This document shows, piece by piece, positions 28,928 through 39,900 of a stretch of 64,000 nt of DNA. The stretch is from contig NC_084606.1 in the NCBI RefSeq assembly GCF_033807715.1, positions 40,110,922 through 40,174,921 on the forward strand. The letters run 5' to 3'. Both the position numbers and the translations under genes were made by a program. The notes under the pieces were generated by a model. That model did not search any database and was not told where the DNA came from. It saw nothing but the letters and a program-made list of their open reading frames with translations. Every line of letters begins with the position of its first letter. Position 1 is the first letter of the stretch. The stretch is from Cololabis saira. Lineage: Eukaryota; Chordata; Actinopteri; Beloniformes; Belonidae.

Positions 28928-29084
28928 ATGTTGAAGAGCTTCATGAGGTTCTCCTATTGAGAGCGGTGAGTTTAAAGCTATTTTAAGCTATTCAGTTTCT
29001 TGTGAGTATACACTAGCAGTGGAATTTACTGCGATGCAAGAGGGGCGCCGCCTAAAATCTTGCCTAGGGCGCCAAATTGGTTAG

Positions 29085-29548
29085 GGTCTGCAAAGCTATA
29101 TTAGGTAAACTTCAATTTTACATTTGTTCTCTGATCAATTTGAAATCCATCAGTAGTTCTAGCCTGAGATCAAATGATGCTATTCTACTGTCCATATCAA
29201 GTGCGAGGACCAATCTAAGGAAGAAAGCCTTCAGCTGTTCTGCCCCACTTGCTTGGAAAAGCCTCCAAAAAGACCTGAAGCTAAACACATTAGTGTCATT
29301 GTCTGATTTTAAAGCTCTTACAAATGCATTTTTAAATGACTCTGTTGGTACAGTACATGTCACTGCCCTAAGTATTGTAAGTTATTTACTGGCACTGTTT
29401 TGTGATGTATTTTGCATTGTCCTTCTATTTCTGTTGTTGTTGATTTGTTGTTTTGTCTGTAACTTTTAAAGCTGCCATTTTTGGTCAGGTCTCCCTTGAA
29501 AAAGATCCTGGATCTCAATGGGACTAACCTGGTAATAAAAAAAAAAAA
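29085..29548 (+). pseudogene. C-terminal end of a non-LTR retrotransposon, with A-rich tail
   Basis: The frame 29077-29469 contains SISSARTNLRKKAFSCSAPL and WKSLQKDLKL, the ..F.YSAP..WN.LP.-like block near the end of CR1/L2/I-group ORF2 proteins. The UTR then reads GATCCTGGATCTCAATGGGA before an A run at 29535-29552. The rest of the element is missing. Confidence 0.55.
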
Positions 29549-29559
29549 AAAAATCCAAT

Positions 29560-29987
29560 TCCGCTTAAGGTCTGGGGGCTGGGAAGGGTTCTGATTGGAT
29601 CGGGGTGCGGACGTCTTTACGTATGATTTAATTTTTTTGAGCACAACAACATCATGTTGTGCTGAGGAGGAGGGAGATAGAAGACTTTACTGCGTGCTGC
29701 CATCTTGAAACTTTGTTTGGAAAACCAGCCCAGCGCGGATTATAAGCGTCATGACGACAGACGGGCGAGGGAACGAGCGGCGCAGAAAGACCGGAATTAA
29801 TTTAAAGAGGAATGAGTCACAGATCACAGAATTATTCTATTCGGATTTAAAATCAGAATAAACCAGCCACTTACTTCGGAATTAAGTTTAATTCGGAATG
29901 GCCATTTTCATTCCAAATTAGGTGTTTACATGGTAATTTTGATTCATTTTAAATCGGATGTGATTTTAATTCTGAATTAAGGAGGAA
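29560..29987. repeat. Non-coding stretch with MITE-like ends
   Basis: No gene. The segment around 29880-30010 is full of mirrored GGAATTAA / TTAATTC words and ends AAACTTCCCATGTAAATGCA, resembling the end of a foldback DNA element. The matching left end is not clear. Confidence 0.3.
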
Positions 29988-30609
29988 TTAAACTTCCCAT
30001 GTAAATGCACTCATTGAGTCAGTCCAGAAATGACATTTAACATTGTTCAGACTCCAGATCTTGCTCAGATAATTACCAAGTCTGTCGCCGACGAGAGCTC
30101 CCAGCAGTTCCAGTCGGGGCAACGTTACTCTTTTTAGCCTGGCCACTTTAGCTTCAGCAGAGATTAAACTCACAGTGCTTGTTCCATCCGCCTTCGTTGT
30201 GCGTAAATACGCAGCGGCACAGTAGGCTCGTTCACTAGCGGCACAAAACACATGAATTTCTAGGATTTCTTGGGAATTTTCGATGTGATTAAACTGTTTA
30301 TCATAACGTCTGTTGATTGACACTTTATTCACGTTTTGCAGCTCCTCACACCATTCTCTCCAACATGCAGCCAAATCCGTCGGGAGCTCTTCATCCCAAT
30401 CCAAACCTCTTTCCCACATCTCTTGAAACATGATTTTTGTTCTAATAATAAATGGAGACAAGAATCCAATGGGATTTAATATTCTTGATGCTGTTTGGAG
30501 CACTGCTCTTTTTATTTATTTTATTATGTTTTTTATTCTTCACATAATTTGTCACATCCGTCATTTCAAAGACAAATTCATCCGTTTCACTTTTCCAGAT
30601 GAGGCCCAG

Positions 30610-30612
<3 letters not shown>

Positions 30613-30672
<60 letters not shown>
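30613..30672. repeat. (ATCA)n microsatellite at the LINE 3' end
   Basis: About 15 ATCA units form the 3' tail of the Rex1-like LINE, most likely extended after insertion. Confidence 0.9.
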
Positions 30673-30674
<2 letters not shown>

Positions 30675-30873
30675 CTTTATTTGTCCCACAAAAGGTAAAT
30701 ATACATAAAATATACATAATAAATTACAATAGTAGTATAGACCTAAGCTTCCCCCACTACCTTTTCCATCCCACTACCTTTTCACCCACTACCTTTTCCT
30801 TCCTGTATTTAAAAGAACAATAGCGGAGGGAACAAAGGAGTGTTTATATCGGTTTGTCTTTGCAAAAGGGAGT

Positions 30874-31413
30874 CTAAGCAGTAACTGATGGTAGAAACTG
30901 AAACTGTTGATGTAAGGGATGTGAGCAATCAGACAATACGGAGTTTGCCTTCTTGATCAGCTGTTTGTTATAAAGTTCCTCTAATGTTTGTTGAGCCGAC
31001 CCGATGATTTTACTGCTTAGACTGACAACCTTATTGAGCAAGTTTCTGTCTTTGACTTTTAAAGATTGAAACCAACAAATGAAAGAAAAAGTGATGACAG
31101 ATTCGATGAAAGAACGATAAAACATAGACATCAGGGAAGAATCGACCTGGTATTTAGAAAGTTTTCGGAGACAGATAAGGCGCTGCTGGCTTTTCTTATA
31201 TAGCGAGTCTGAATTTTTGCCAAATGACAGTTTGTTGTCAATAATAGTGCCTAAATATTTGTAAGACTCAACTATTTCAACTTCTTCACCCTCAATCACT
31301 TTTCTTACAGGAGAGGGCTGCACGCGTCTGAAATCGATACACATATCCTTCGTCTTAAAAATATTAGAAGATAAAAAAGATTCCTCGCACCATTTTAAAA
31401 AGTATTCAAACAC
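30874..31413 (-). pseudogene. Rex1-like reverse transcriptase, thumb and C-terminus
   Basis: Continues the element after the frameshift: WCEESFLSSNIFKTKDMCID, ESYKYLGTIIDNKLSF (the YLG motif), SFIESVITFSFICWF and a final HPLHQQFQFLPS. The frame is open to its natural end. Confidence 0.75.
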
Positions 31414-31475
31414 AGGACCATGTGAAGTCTCAGTACTTTTCAGCAGGCTTACTATAACAGTGTCATCTGCGAACT

Positions 31476-32360
31476 TCAGTACAGTATGTGACAGTTTTCA
31501 AAAGTGCTACAGCAGTCATTTGTATACCGTATGTACAACAGAGGAGAAAGGACGCATCCTTGAGGTGAGCCAGTAGATGTTCCGGATAAGTCAGAGAGCT
31601 GCCCATTTACTCTGACTCTTTGCGTTCTACAAGTCAGAAAGTCTAAGATCCAGCCAACAATACTGTCTTTCAGACCAAAGTTGTTTCTCAGTCTCTGGAT
31701 TAATAGATGAGGCTGGATTGAATTGAAGGCGGATGAGAAATCGACAAACATCAGTCTGGCATGATTATTGGAACTCTCAAGGTGCTTAAAGATGTAGTTT
31801 AGCAAAGTTATGGTGGCGTCCTGGACCCCCCTTTTGGACCTGTACGCAAACTGCAATGGGTCAATCAAATTATTAGTGACTTTCATCAGTTCAGCTTTGA
31901 TAAGCTTTTCAAAAGACTTCATAACTAGTGAAGTCAAGGCTATCGGTCTGAAGTCATTTAATGATTTAGGATGTTTGGATTTTGCAGCAGGTACAATAGT
32001 AGACTGTTTCCACAAGTCAGGCACTTTCTGCTGGGACAAGGATAAATTAAAAATATAGTTAAAAATAAAACCCAGCTGTTCAGCACAGTTTAAAAGTAAT
32101 TGGCTACTGATATTGTCAGGGCCTGCACTTGTTCGTCTTTTACAGCGTTTAAAAGTTTTAACCACAGAATGAGCATCAAAAAGAGGGGAAACTTGATCAT
32201 TTGATGACAACATTGTGGCTTTCAATGACATTATTTCATTATTAAAATCATGCACGTCAAATCTACAGTAGAATTTGTTTAGCTCTCGAGCCAGAACTGC
32301 ATCTGAGGAGAACCCATCTAATGAGACCCTTTTATTCACATTGTCAGTCAGGCCGACCAT
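31476..32360 (-). pseudogene. Rex1-like reverse transcriptase, first part
   Basis: Motifs RRTSAGPDNISSQLLLN, DFRPIALTSLVMKSFEK, DPLQFAYRSKRGVQDA, LMFVDFSSAFNSIQPHLL and TGSPQGCVLSPLLYIRYTND are visible. The CVLSPLL...YTNDC wording is typical of Rex1/Babar (CR1-group) elements of fish. The frame is lost before the catalytic box; KFADDTV is readable near 31480 in the next frame. Confidence 0.8.
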
Positions 32361-33168
32361 AGACCTGATACAGAACCTTTAATGGAGTGGAATCTTTCAC
32401 TTGTTCTTGCTGTTCCCATGACCATTTTTGTTGTAGTTCGAAACTGTTTGTTTTCCACTTACAAAGGACCCCAAAGGTTCTCATCAGTATTTCTCTGGCC
32501 TTTACGCACAGCTCCTCCGCTGCATCACTGTTGTCGGCTCCACTTATGAAATCATCCACATAAAGACATTCTCTTATTGTTTGTATAATTTGGAGATTTT
32601 CTTCTTCATGCTGTTTTAGATGGTGTCGTACAGTAGCCGCTAGCAGAAAGGGACTTGATTGTCATGTTCTTAAGGCAGTATTAAAGTATTAATAACCTCC
32701 AGACCAACTGTGCAGTACGAACTCTCTTTATTCTCAACCCCTGACATAACATACCGCCTGACCCCACGGCGCCCCCACATGGTAACATGACTCAAAAACT
32801 CCCATAGCAATAAACCATACGATGAATCAACATACAATAATACCACATTGATGATACTCCTAACGGAACTCTTGTCATCCTGACTGTTTTTACCGTTATC
32901 TCCTTTTGGATTGTCATCTGTCCAAAGAAATCGTAGTGGGTTTCTTTCACTTTGGTCGAGGGAGATTTGTAGAAAGGCTGACTTAATATCTGCCATTATA
33001 GCAACTGGATATTGTCTACATTTGATCAGAATGCTCAAAAGGCCAGGATTTAAATTGGGACCTATAAGCAGTCACTCGTTTAGTGAGCAGTTATTTTTCT
33101 CATGAGAGGAGGCATCGATACAACTCTTAATTTCGTTGACTTCTTTTATAACTGGATGATGTGGTAAA

Positions 33169-33532
33169 GGCAGCACGGTGGCTTGGTGGTTAACACTGTT
33201 TCCTCACAGCAAGAAGGTTCCCAGTTCGACTCCTTGGCCCGGCGGGGGTCTCTCTGTGTGGAGTTTGCATGTTCTGCCCGTGCTTGCGTGGGTTCCCTCC
33301 GGGTACTCCGGCTTCCTCCACAGTCCAAAAACATGCGTAGTAGGTAAATTGATTATTCTAAATTGCCCGTAGGTGTAAGTGTGCGTGGTTGTCTGTCTGT
33401 ATATGTGGCCCTGTGATGCACTTGTGACCTGTCCAGGGTGGGCCCCTTCCTCTCGCCTGAAAATGAGCTGGGATAGGCTCCAGCAGACCCCCCTGACCCT
33501 GCAAAGGATATATAGTGGGTATAGAAGATGGA
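33169..33532 (+). mobile_element. tRNA-headed SINE-like element with 16-bp TSD
   Basis: TGGATGATGTGGTAAA stands at 33153-33168 and 33533-33548. The head has a pol III-like A box (TGGCTTGGTGG, 33179-33189) and B box (AGTTCGACTCC, 33223-33233). The body carries GTGTGGAGTTTGCATGTTCT and GAGCTGGGATAGGCTCCAGC, and the tail ends with GATGGATGGAT, which merges into the duplication. It is inserted in the BEL/Pao relic. Confidence 0.8.
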
Positions 33533-33750
33533 TGGATGATGTGGTAAATAATACACTGGGTCATTTGTATTATTACCATTTCCACTGTTAAATAGTTTTT
33601 AATAACTTTGCCATACCTGTCAAAAAGAGTTGGATTATTTTTAAGCCCATAATTTGGAGCTATAGCTACATGCTAATTTTTCCATGGCAGTCCGACTTCA
33701 TACCTACCCTCAGCAAACTATCAGAATCCAATTTAAAATTTTTATTTTTA

Positions 33751-33756
<6 letters not shown>

Positions 33757-33808
<52 letters not shown>

Positions 33809-33810
33809 TA
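33757..33810. repeat. (TTAC)n microsatellite inside L2 coding sequence
   Basis: About 13 TTAC units. Intact L2 copies have a single TTATTACTTGC at this point, so the repeat grew from coding sequence. Confidence 0.9.
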
Positions 33811-33834
33811 TTACTTGCGTATAAAGCCCAAAAT

Positions 33835-34346
33835 TAGTGATGCACCGAAATGAAAATTTGTGGCCGAAACCAAAACCGAAAATAATAATAAACACCAATT
33901 TTTTCACCATTGCATAAATAAAATACATTTGATTTAGGCATGCTTTTCAAAGAAAAAAATCTTTTACAAAATTACAAGGTAGAAAATATTTATTGAACAT
34001 TTAAAAAATGAAATTTTTTTAATTTCCCAGCATTATGTTGTTTTGGTTCCACCTCCTAGTGAATGTTAGGTAAAATTCTTATGGGGTTAGTTTTTGGTTG
34101 GCCAACGATTTATTACGGGAGCGGCCAGTCTATTAGGTAAAATTCTTATGGGGTTAGTTTTTGGTTGGCCAACGATTTATGTAGTGCGCAACGTTACGGG
34201 ACGGAGCGGCCAGTCTATTTCCTTATTTTACAACGCCATTATTAATTGTTCGTTTTTTTCCCCACTTATTCCACCGAACACCGAAAGTGTTTTTTTGCCA
34301 TTTTCGGCCGAACAATTTCGGTTACCGAACAATCAGTGCATCACTA
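33835..34346. mobile_element. hAT-type MITE, 8-bp TSD CCCAAAAT
   Basis: TAGTGATGCACCGAAA at the left is mirrored by GTGCATCACTA at the right, flanked by CCCAAAAT at 33827-33834 and 34347-34354. Removing the element restores the L2 frame (AYKAQNGLA). The interior holds a direct repeat of about 47 bases (34069-34115 and 34134-34180) and no transposase. Confidence 0.9.
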
Positions 34347-34576
34347 CCCAAAATGGCTTAGCTCTGCATTATTTGCAAGACCTGATAGTGCCTTATGTTC
34401 CTGGCAGAGCTCTCCGTTCCCGGAGTGCAGGTTTACTCGTAGTTCCTAGAGTATCCAAATGTAGATTTGGAGGGCGGGCGTTCTGCTATCAGGCACCATT
34501 ACTATGGAACCAACTTCCAATCTGGGTTAAGGAGGCTGACACCACCTCCACCTTTAAAACTAAACTTAAAACCTAA
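34347..34576 (+). pseudogene. L2 ORF2 C-terminal fragment
   Basis: Reads NGLALHYLQDLIVPYVPGRA, VPRVSKCRFGGRAFCY and LLWNQLPIWVKEADTTSTF, then a stop. It matches the last ~75 residues of the neighbouring L2 ORF2 copies. The frame upstream of 34347 belongs to the hAT-type element. Confidence 0.85.
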
Positions 34577-35029
34577 AGAGATTGCTACAACCACCTGACT
34601 TGGTTCTCTGGTCCCCTTCACAAAAAAAGGTGTACATCTTGAACTAACTTCTGTTTTCTAATTTCTGTTGAGTAAAGCCTATAGTTAGTTTTTAGTAAAC
34701 CTCTAGCTGGTGTTGGTAAATCTCTAGGTAGTGTAAACTCTAGTGTGTTAGAGTCAGTAGTCATAGTTGCAGCAATAAAACAAGATTATAATAGTTAGTC
34801 TCAAACAGCTTTGTGGTAGATATGCTGCTATAGGCCTATGCCGCAGGGGGGCACCGACATGATCCACTGGGCGGTGCCCATCACCCCTCCTTCTCGTTCC
34901 TTTCTCAGTTATTAATTATAAGTATCCCATAACCATCATTGTTCTCCATTGTTCTTGTTGTTTGTTGGTCTGCCCCCCCTTCCTTTTCTCTTTTGTGTAT
35001 GTTTGCAGGTCGGAGCTTCAGGAGCTGCA

Positions 35030-35172
35030 TGCTGGCCGGCAGTCCCCCCTCTGATCATCCCACTGCTGCTTCCACCTGCCTGCAGTCCCCCCTCTGATCA
35101 TCCCACTGCTGCCTCCACCTGCCTGCAGTACGCCCCTCTGATCATCCCACTGCTGCTTCCACCTGCCTGCAG
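35030..35172. repeat. L2 3'-UTR minisatellite, about three 43-bp units
   Basis: The unit CATCCCACTGCTGCTTCCAC + CTGCCTGCAG + TCCCCCCTCTGAT is repeated three times. A longer array of a related 44-bp unit lies at 59720-60033. Confidence 0.8.
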
Positions 35173-35962
35173 GCCGAGTCTGGCCTTACTGGACTTCATA
35201 ATCACAAAATGTTCATACATTTTATAAGTTCAGAGTTCACATGGGCGACGCCCAACATTAGTAAAGCTAATATAGTAAATATTTAGTGTTTAGTAAACCT
35301 CTAGCTGGTGTTGGTAAATCTCTAGGTAGTGTAAACTCTAGTGTGTTAGAGTTGCTCCTGTAGTTTCTTGAGCTGGCCCCCCCTTCTCTTCTCTTTTTTC
35401 TCTTTTGTCCATGTTGCAGCATCCTCTGCCGGTGGCGAAGAGCATCTCTGAATGTAAAACACCGGATCCTGCAGTGTGGGAGTGAGGGGGGCAGGGTAAC
35501 GGCCCCTTTTGGGCGGGGGAGAAGGTTCGTCTCTCAAGACTCCTCTCCCTGGCCCTGCCCCTTTTCAACCTTTCCCCAACCCTGCACCCCAACCTGGGAC
35601 TTGATGATTGGGCCGGAGCTTCGGGAGCTGCGTGCTGGCCTGCGGTCCCCACCCCTGGTCATCCCGCTGCTGCTTCCACCTGCCTGCTGTGCTGTTGCCG
35701 TCCCTGACCCCCAGTCTGGCCTTCGGCAGAAGGGTCCCCCCTTATGAGCCTGGTCCAGGTCCAGGTTTCTTCCCTCCTAAAGGGGAGTTTTTCTTGCCAC
35801 TGTTTGGCTTAAGGTTTTTCTCCCACTAGGGGAGTTTTTACCTGCCATTGTTTATGTAATAACTGCTCGGGGGTCATGTTCTGGGTATGGGTCTCTGGAA
35901 AGCGTCTAGAGACAACTTTTGTTGTATTAGACGCTATATAAATAAAATTGAAAAATTGAATT

Positions 35963-36091
35963 AACTGTACCCTGGGAGGATGCAGTGGATGAAGCTTATG
36001 AGCGAAAACGCTGATCTCGCTGCTGAAGCACAACATCGCGGCTGGAACACTGAAGTCCGCCCAGTGGAGGTGGGATGCAGAGGGTTTGTGG
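35963..36091. other. Spacer between two tail-to-tail L2 copies
   Basis: About 130 bases of apparently unique sequence (contains GGATGCAGTGGATGAAGC). It separates a plus-strand and a minus-strand L2 copy. No gene. Confidence 0.4.
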
Positions 36092-36146
36092 CTAAATTCA
36101 ATTCAATTCAATTCAATTCAATTCAATTCAATTCAATTCAATTCAA
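36092..36146. repeat. (AATTC)n microsatellite, L2 3' tail
   Basis: About 11 units of ATTCA at the 3' end of the L2 copy. The same word is present in fewer copies at 25327 and (as AATTG) at 52820. Confidence 0.95.
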
Positions 36147-36967
36147 TTTTATTTATATAGCGTCTAATACAACAGAGTTGTCTCTAGACGCTTTACAGAG
36201 ACCCATACCCAGAACATGACCCCCGAGCAGTTATTACATAAACAATGGCAGGTAAAAACTCCCCTAGTGGGAGAAAAACCTTAAGCCAAACAGTGGCAAG
36301 GAAAAACTCCCCTTTAGGAGGGAAGAAACCTTGAGCAGGACCAGGCTCATCAGGGGGGACCCTCCTGCCGAGGGCCAGACTGGTGGGTCAGGGACGGCAA
36401 CAGCACAGCAGGCAGGTGGAAGCAGCAACGGGATGACCGGGGGTGGGGACCGCAGGCCAGCACACAGCTCCCGAAGCTCCGGCCCAATCAGCAAGTCCCA
36501 GGTTGGGGTGCAGGGTCAGGAAAAGACTTGTGCTCCGTAATGCAAGCTACAAGCCACCCACGGCCACCTGCAGGACAAAAGAGAGAAAAGGGAGGAGAAG
36601 GGGGGGCCAGCAACGGGATGACCAGGGGTGGGGACCGCAGGCCAGCACGCAGCTCCCGAAGCTCCGGCCCAATCATCAAGTCCCAGGTTGGGGTGCAGGG
36701 TCGGGGAAAGGTTGAGAAGGGGCAGGGCCAGGGAGAGGAGTCTTGAGGGACGAACATTCTCCCCCGCCCAAAAGGGGCCGTTACCCTGCCCCCCTCACTC
36801 CCACACTGCAGGTTCCGGTGTCCGGCAAAGGATGCTGCAACATGGACAAAAGAGAGAAAAGGGAGGAGAAGGGGGGGCCAGCACAAGAAACCACAGGAGC
36901 GACTCTGACACACTAAAGTTTACACTACCTAGAGATTTACCAACACCAGCTAGAGGTTTACTAAACA

Positions 36968-39900
36968 CTAACTATAGGCTTTACTAAACAGAAATGTTTT
37001 AAGTTTAGTTTTAAAGGTGGAGGTGGTGTCAGCCCCCTTAACCCAGATTGGAAGTTGGTTCCATAGTAGTGGCGCCTGATAGCAGAACGCCCGCCCTCCA
37101 AATCTACATTTAGATACTCTAGGAACTACGAGTAAACCTGCACTCTGAGAACGGAGAGCTCTGACAGGAACATAAGGCACTATCAGGTCTTGCAAATAAT
37201 GCGGAGCTAAGCCGTTTTGGGCTTTATACGCAAGTAATAAAATTTTAAATTGGATTCTGAATTTTACGGGTAACCAATGGAGCGACGCTAACACTGGAGA
37301 GACGTGGTCTCTCCTGCTAATTCCTGTCAGTACTCGTGCTGCTGCATTTTGGATCAGCTGGAGCCTATTCAGCAAATTACTTGGACATCCTGCTAACAAC
37401 ACATTACAGTAATCTAGTCTAGAAGATACAAACGCATGAACTAGTTTTTCTGCATCACTCTGTGAGAGGATTTTCCTAATCTTTGCAATATTACGGAGAT
37501 GGAAAAAGGCTATTTTACAAACCTGATTGACATATGGTTTAAACGACAAATCCTGATCGAAAATAACACCAAGATTTCTCACAGTTGCACTGGAAGCCAT
37601 CGCAACACCATCTAATCCCTTCCTAAGATGCTCTGGACCAAGAATGATAACCTCTGTTTTATCTGAATTTAGAAGCAGGAAATTTCTGGACATCCAGTCC
37701 TTGATGTCCCTAAGACATGCCTGAAGTTTAACTAACGGTTCTGTTTCATCCGGCTTCATAGACAAATAGAGCTGCGTATCATCAGCATAACAATGAAATT
37801 GTATGCCGTGATTCTGGATTATACTTCCCAACGGCTGCATGTATAAACTGAACAAGATTGGCCCTAGCACTGAACCCTGCGGAACACCATAACAGACCCT
37901 TGACTGTTCTGAAGAAACCTCATGTACATGAACAAACTGGAACCTGTCAGATAGGTATGATTTAAACCAACATAGAGCTGTCCCTTTAATCCCAACAACA
38001 TGCTCTAACCTGTGCAGTAAAATGCCATGATCTATAGTGTCAAAAGCAGCACTGAGGTCCAGTAGAACCAGTATGGACACTAATCCCTTATCTGAGGCCA
38101 TAAGGAGGTCATTCGTGACTCGAACAAGTGCTGTCTCTGTGCTATGATGCATTCTGAACCCTGACTGAAAGACTTCAAACAGATCATTTCTATACAAATA
38201 GTCACATAACTGGCTTGAAACTGCCTTTTCCAGAATTTTAGACACAAATGGAAGGTTGGAAATTGGTCTATAATTAGCTAAGGTGTCTGGGTCAAGAGAA
38301 GGTTTTTTAAGTAAAGGTTTAATTACTGCGACTTTGAAAACCTGTGGTACATATCCTAAACTTAGGGATAAGTTAATTTGGTCCAGTATTGTCGTACCAA
38401 TAAGAGAAAAAATATGTTTGAATAGTCGAGTCGGGATGGGGTCTAACATACATGTGGTTGACTTAGCTCTATTAACGAGTGAAGTCAGCTCAGGGAGGTC
38501 TATAGGATCAAAACAGTCTAGAGACAAGTCAGAGCCTAGGGAAGTCGCTAAAGCTGAAGAAACACCTACAACCGGCTGGTTGATTTCTTCTCTAATTCTC
38601 GCGATTTTACTGTTGAAGAAGCCCATAAAGTCCTCACTACTGAGAGCTGCAGGAATGCACGGCTCAACAGAGTTGTGACTCTTTGTCAGCCTGGCTACAG
38701 TGCTGAACAGAAAACGTGGGTTACTTTTGTTATCCTCTATCAACGTTGAATAATAAGCTGTTCTGGCTTTGCGAATGGCTTTTTTATATACTATTAGAAT
38801 ATCTTTCCATTCACGATGAGAGTCTACAGACCTACAAGAGTACCACTTCCTTTCCATTTTACGCACGTTTTGTTTCAATATGCGGATATCTGAATTATAC
38901 CAGGGAGTTAAGCTCCTGTGGCTAGAAACCCTCCTTTTCAAAGGAGCAACTTCATCTAAAGCTGAATGCAACAAATCAGCAGTGTTACTAGCAAGGAAAT
39001 CAACATCTGCAGAGGTAGAACCCAGGTCACTGGCCTCGACTACATCACTATTTCGCACTGTCGTAAGATAAGCAATGGCCTCCCTAAATTTAACAATAAC
39101 TTCATCAGACAAACATCTGCTAAAATAATACCTCCTATTTTGCACTTCAACATCAACAAAATTAAATTCAAACGTTATTAAGTAATGGTCGGATAAAAGG
39201 GAGTTTACAGGTGACACCAACAGACCATCAGTTTCAACACCGTAGGTGAGAACGAGATCGAGAGTATGATTAAAACAGTGCGTCGGTTTATCCACTTTTT
39301 GTGAGATACCCATTGATTCTAGAAGAGAATCGAAGGCTAATTTAAGATTATCGCTTTCAACATCCATATGAATGTTAAAATCACCCACTATGATGAATTT
39401 ATCTGTGCTGATCAATAATCCAGAAAGGAAATCTGAAAATTCAGACAAAAACTCCAGATACGCACCAGCAGGGGGCCGGTACACTACCACTAACACAACT
39501 GGCTTCTCTGATTTCCGGCTCGGAAATTTCAGACCAAGCATGAGGCTTTCAAATGTATTATAGTTGCACTTAGGTTCAATTTTTGTTTCGAGACCGGAGT
39601 TATAAATTGCTGCGACTCCTCCGCCTCGGCCCGTGCTTCTAGGAATGTGATGATTAAAGTAGCCGGGCGGAGTTGATTCATTCAAACTAACATACTCTTC
39701 CTCCTGTAACCATGTTTCTGTTAAGCAGAAAATATCACTCCTGCTCTCTGTAATTATATCATTTACTAACAGAGACTTAGAGCTTAATGATCGTATATTT
39801 AGTAGTCCGCATCTAATTTTTAGGTCTGTAATTGGTACCAAATGTACATTGGTTTTAATTTTTACAAGGTTATCTTGGTTAGCGCCTCTATAACGCTGCA

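Larger units (their letters stand above)
18315..28990 (-). mobile_element. Minus-strand L1-type element, host of two nested insertions
   Basis: The ORF2 C-terminal half lies at 27485-28927. Its presumed very G+C-rich 3' UTR continues at 27250-27485, 24448-25328 and 18330-18444. The pieces become contiguous when the L1 copy at 18445-24432 and the L2 copy at 25329-27249 are removed, since both carry clean target duplications. The 5' part (endonuclease and early RT) is missing beyond about 28990. The outer borders are approximate. Confidence 0.6.
30608..32375 (-). mobile_element. Rex1-like LINE inserted in the BEL/Pao relic
   Basis: The 3' end on the minus strand is TTTTGTGGGACAAATAAAGT followed by about 15 GATT repeats (plus strand ATCA at 30613-30672). 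The BEL/Pao coding sequence stops at KVL on one side and restarts at LGLIWK on the other, which fixes the insertion point; TTCTG is the likely short duplication. Confidence 0.75.
29988..33720 (-). pseudogene. BEL/Pao retrotransposon pol remnant, split by two insertions
   Basis: Read from right to left: RT start (LPWK, NYGLKNNPTLFDRYG near 33700-33610), RT core at 32670-33038 (ADIKSAFLQISLDQSERNPL, FLW) and 32344-32570 (CLYVDDFISGAD with the YVDD pair, LCKWKTNS), then after the LINE insertion the linker GLIWKSETDEFVF (30600-30560). The Pao-type RNase H region follows, with ASRILNPIGFLSPF and KRVTLPRLELLGALVGDRL (29988-30503). The YVDD box and the LPRLELLGA block are typical of BEL/Pao, not gypsy. 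Frameshifts and missing gag, integrase and LTRs make it a relic. Confidence 0.8.
33717..35962 (+). mobile_element. L2-type LINE 3' half, interrupted and rearranged
   Basis: Starts in ORF2 (AGAATCCAATTTAAAATTTT, matching the ILLLAYK region). It is interrupted by a (TTAC)n expansion and a hAT-type element, resumes at 34355, and ends with the TATATAAATAAAATTG tail at about 35935-35962. A block starting TTTAGTAAACCTCTAGCTGG occurs at about 34693 and again at about 35288. The 3' part is therefore either two L2 ends joined or a tandem duplication. Confidence 0.75.

Noticed and set aside
33169..33300. Functional tRNA gene at the A/B-box pair
   Set aside because: No cloverleaf or acceptor stem is visible and the sequence continues as a SINE body with target duplications.
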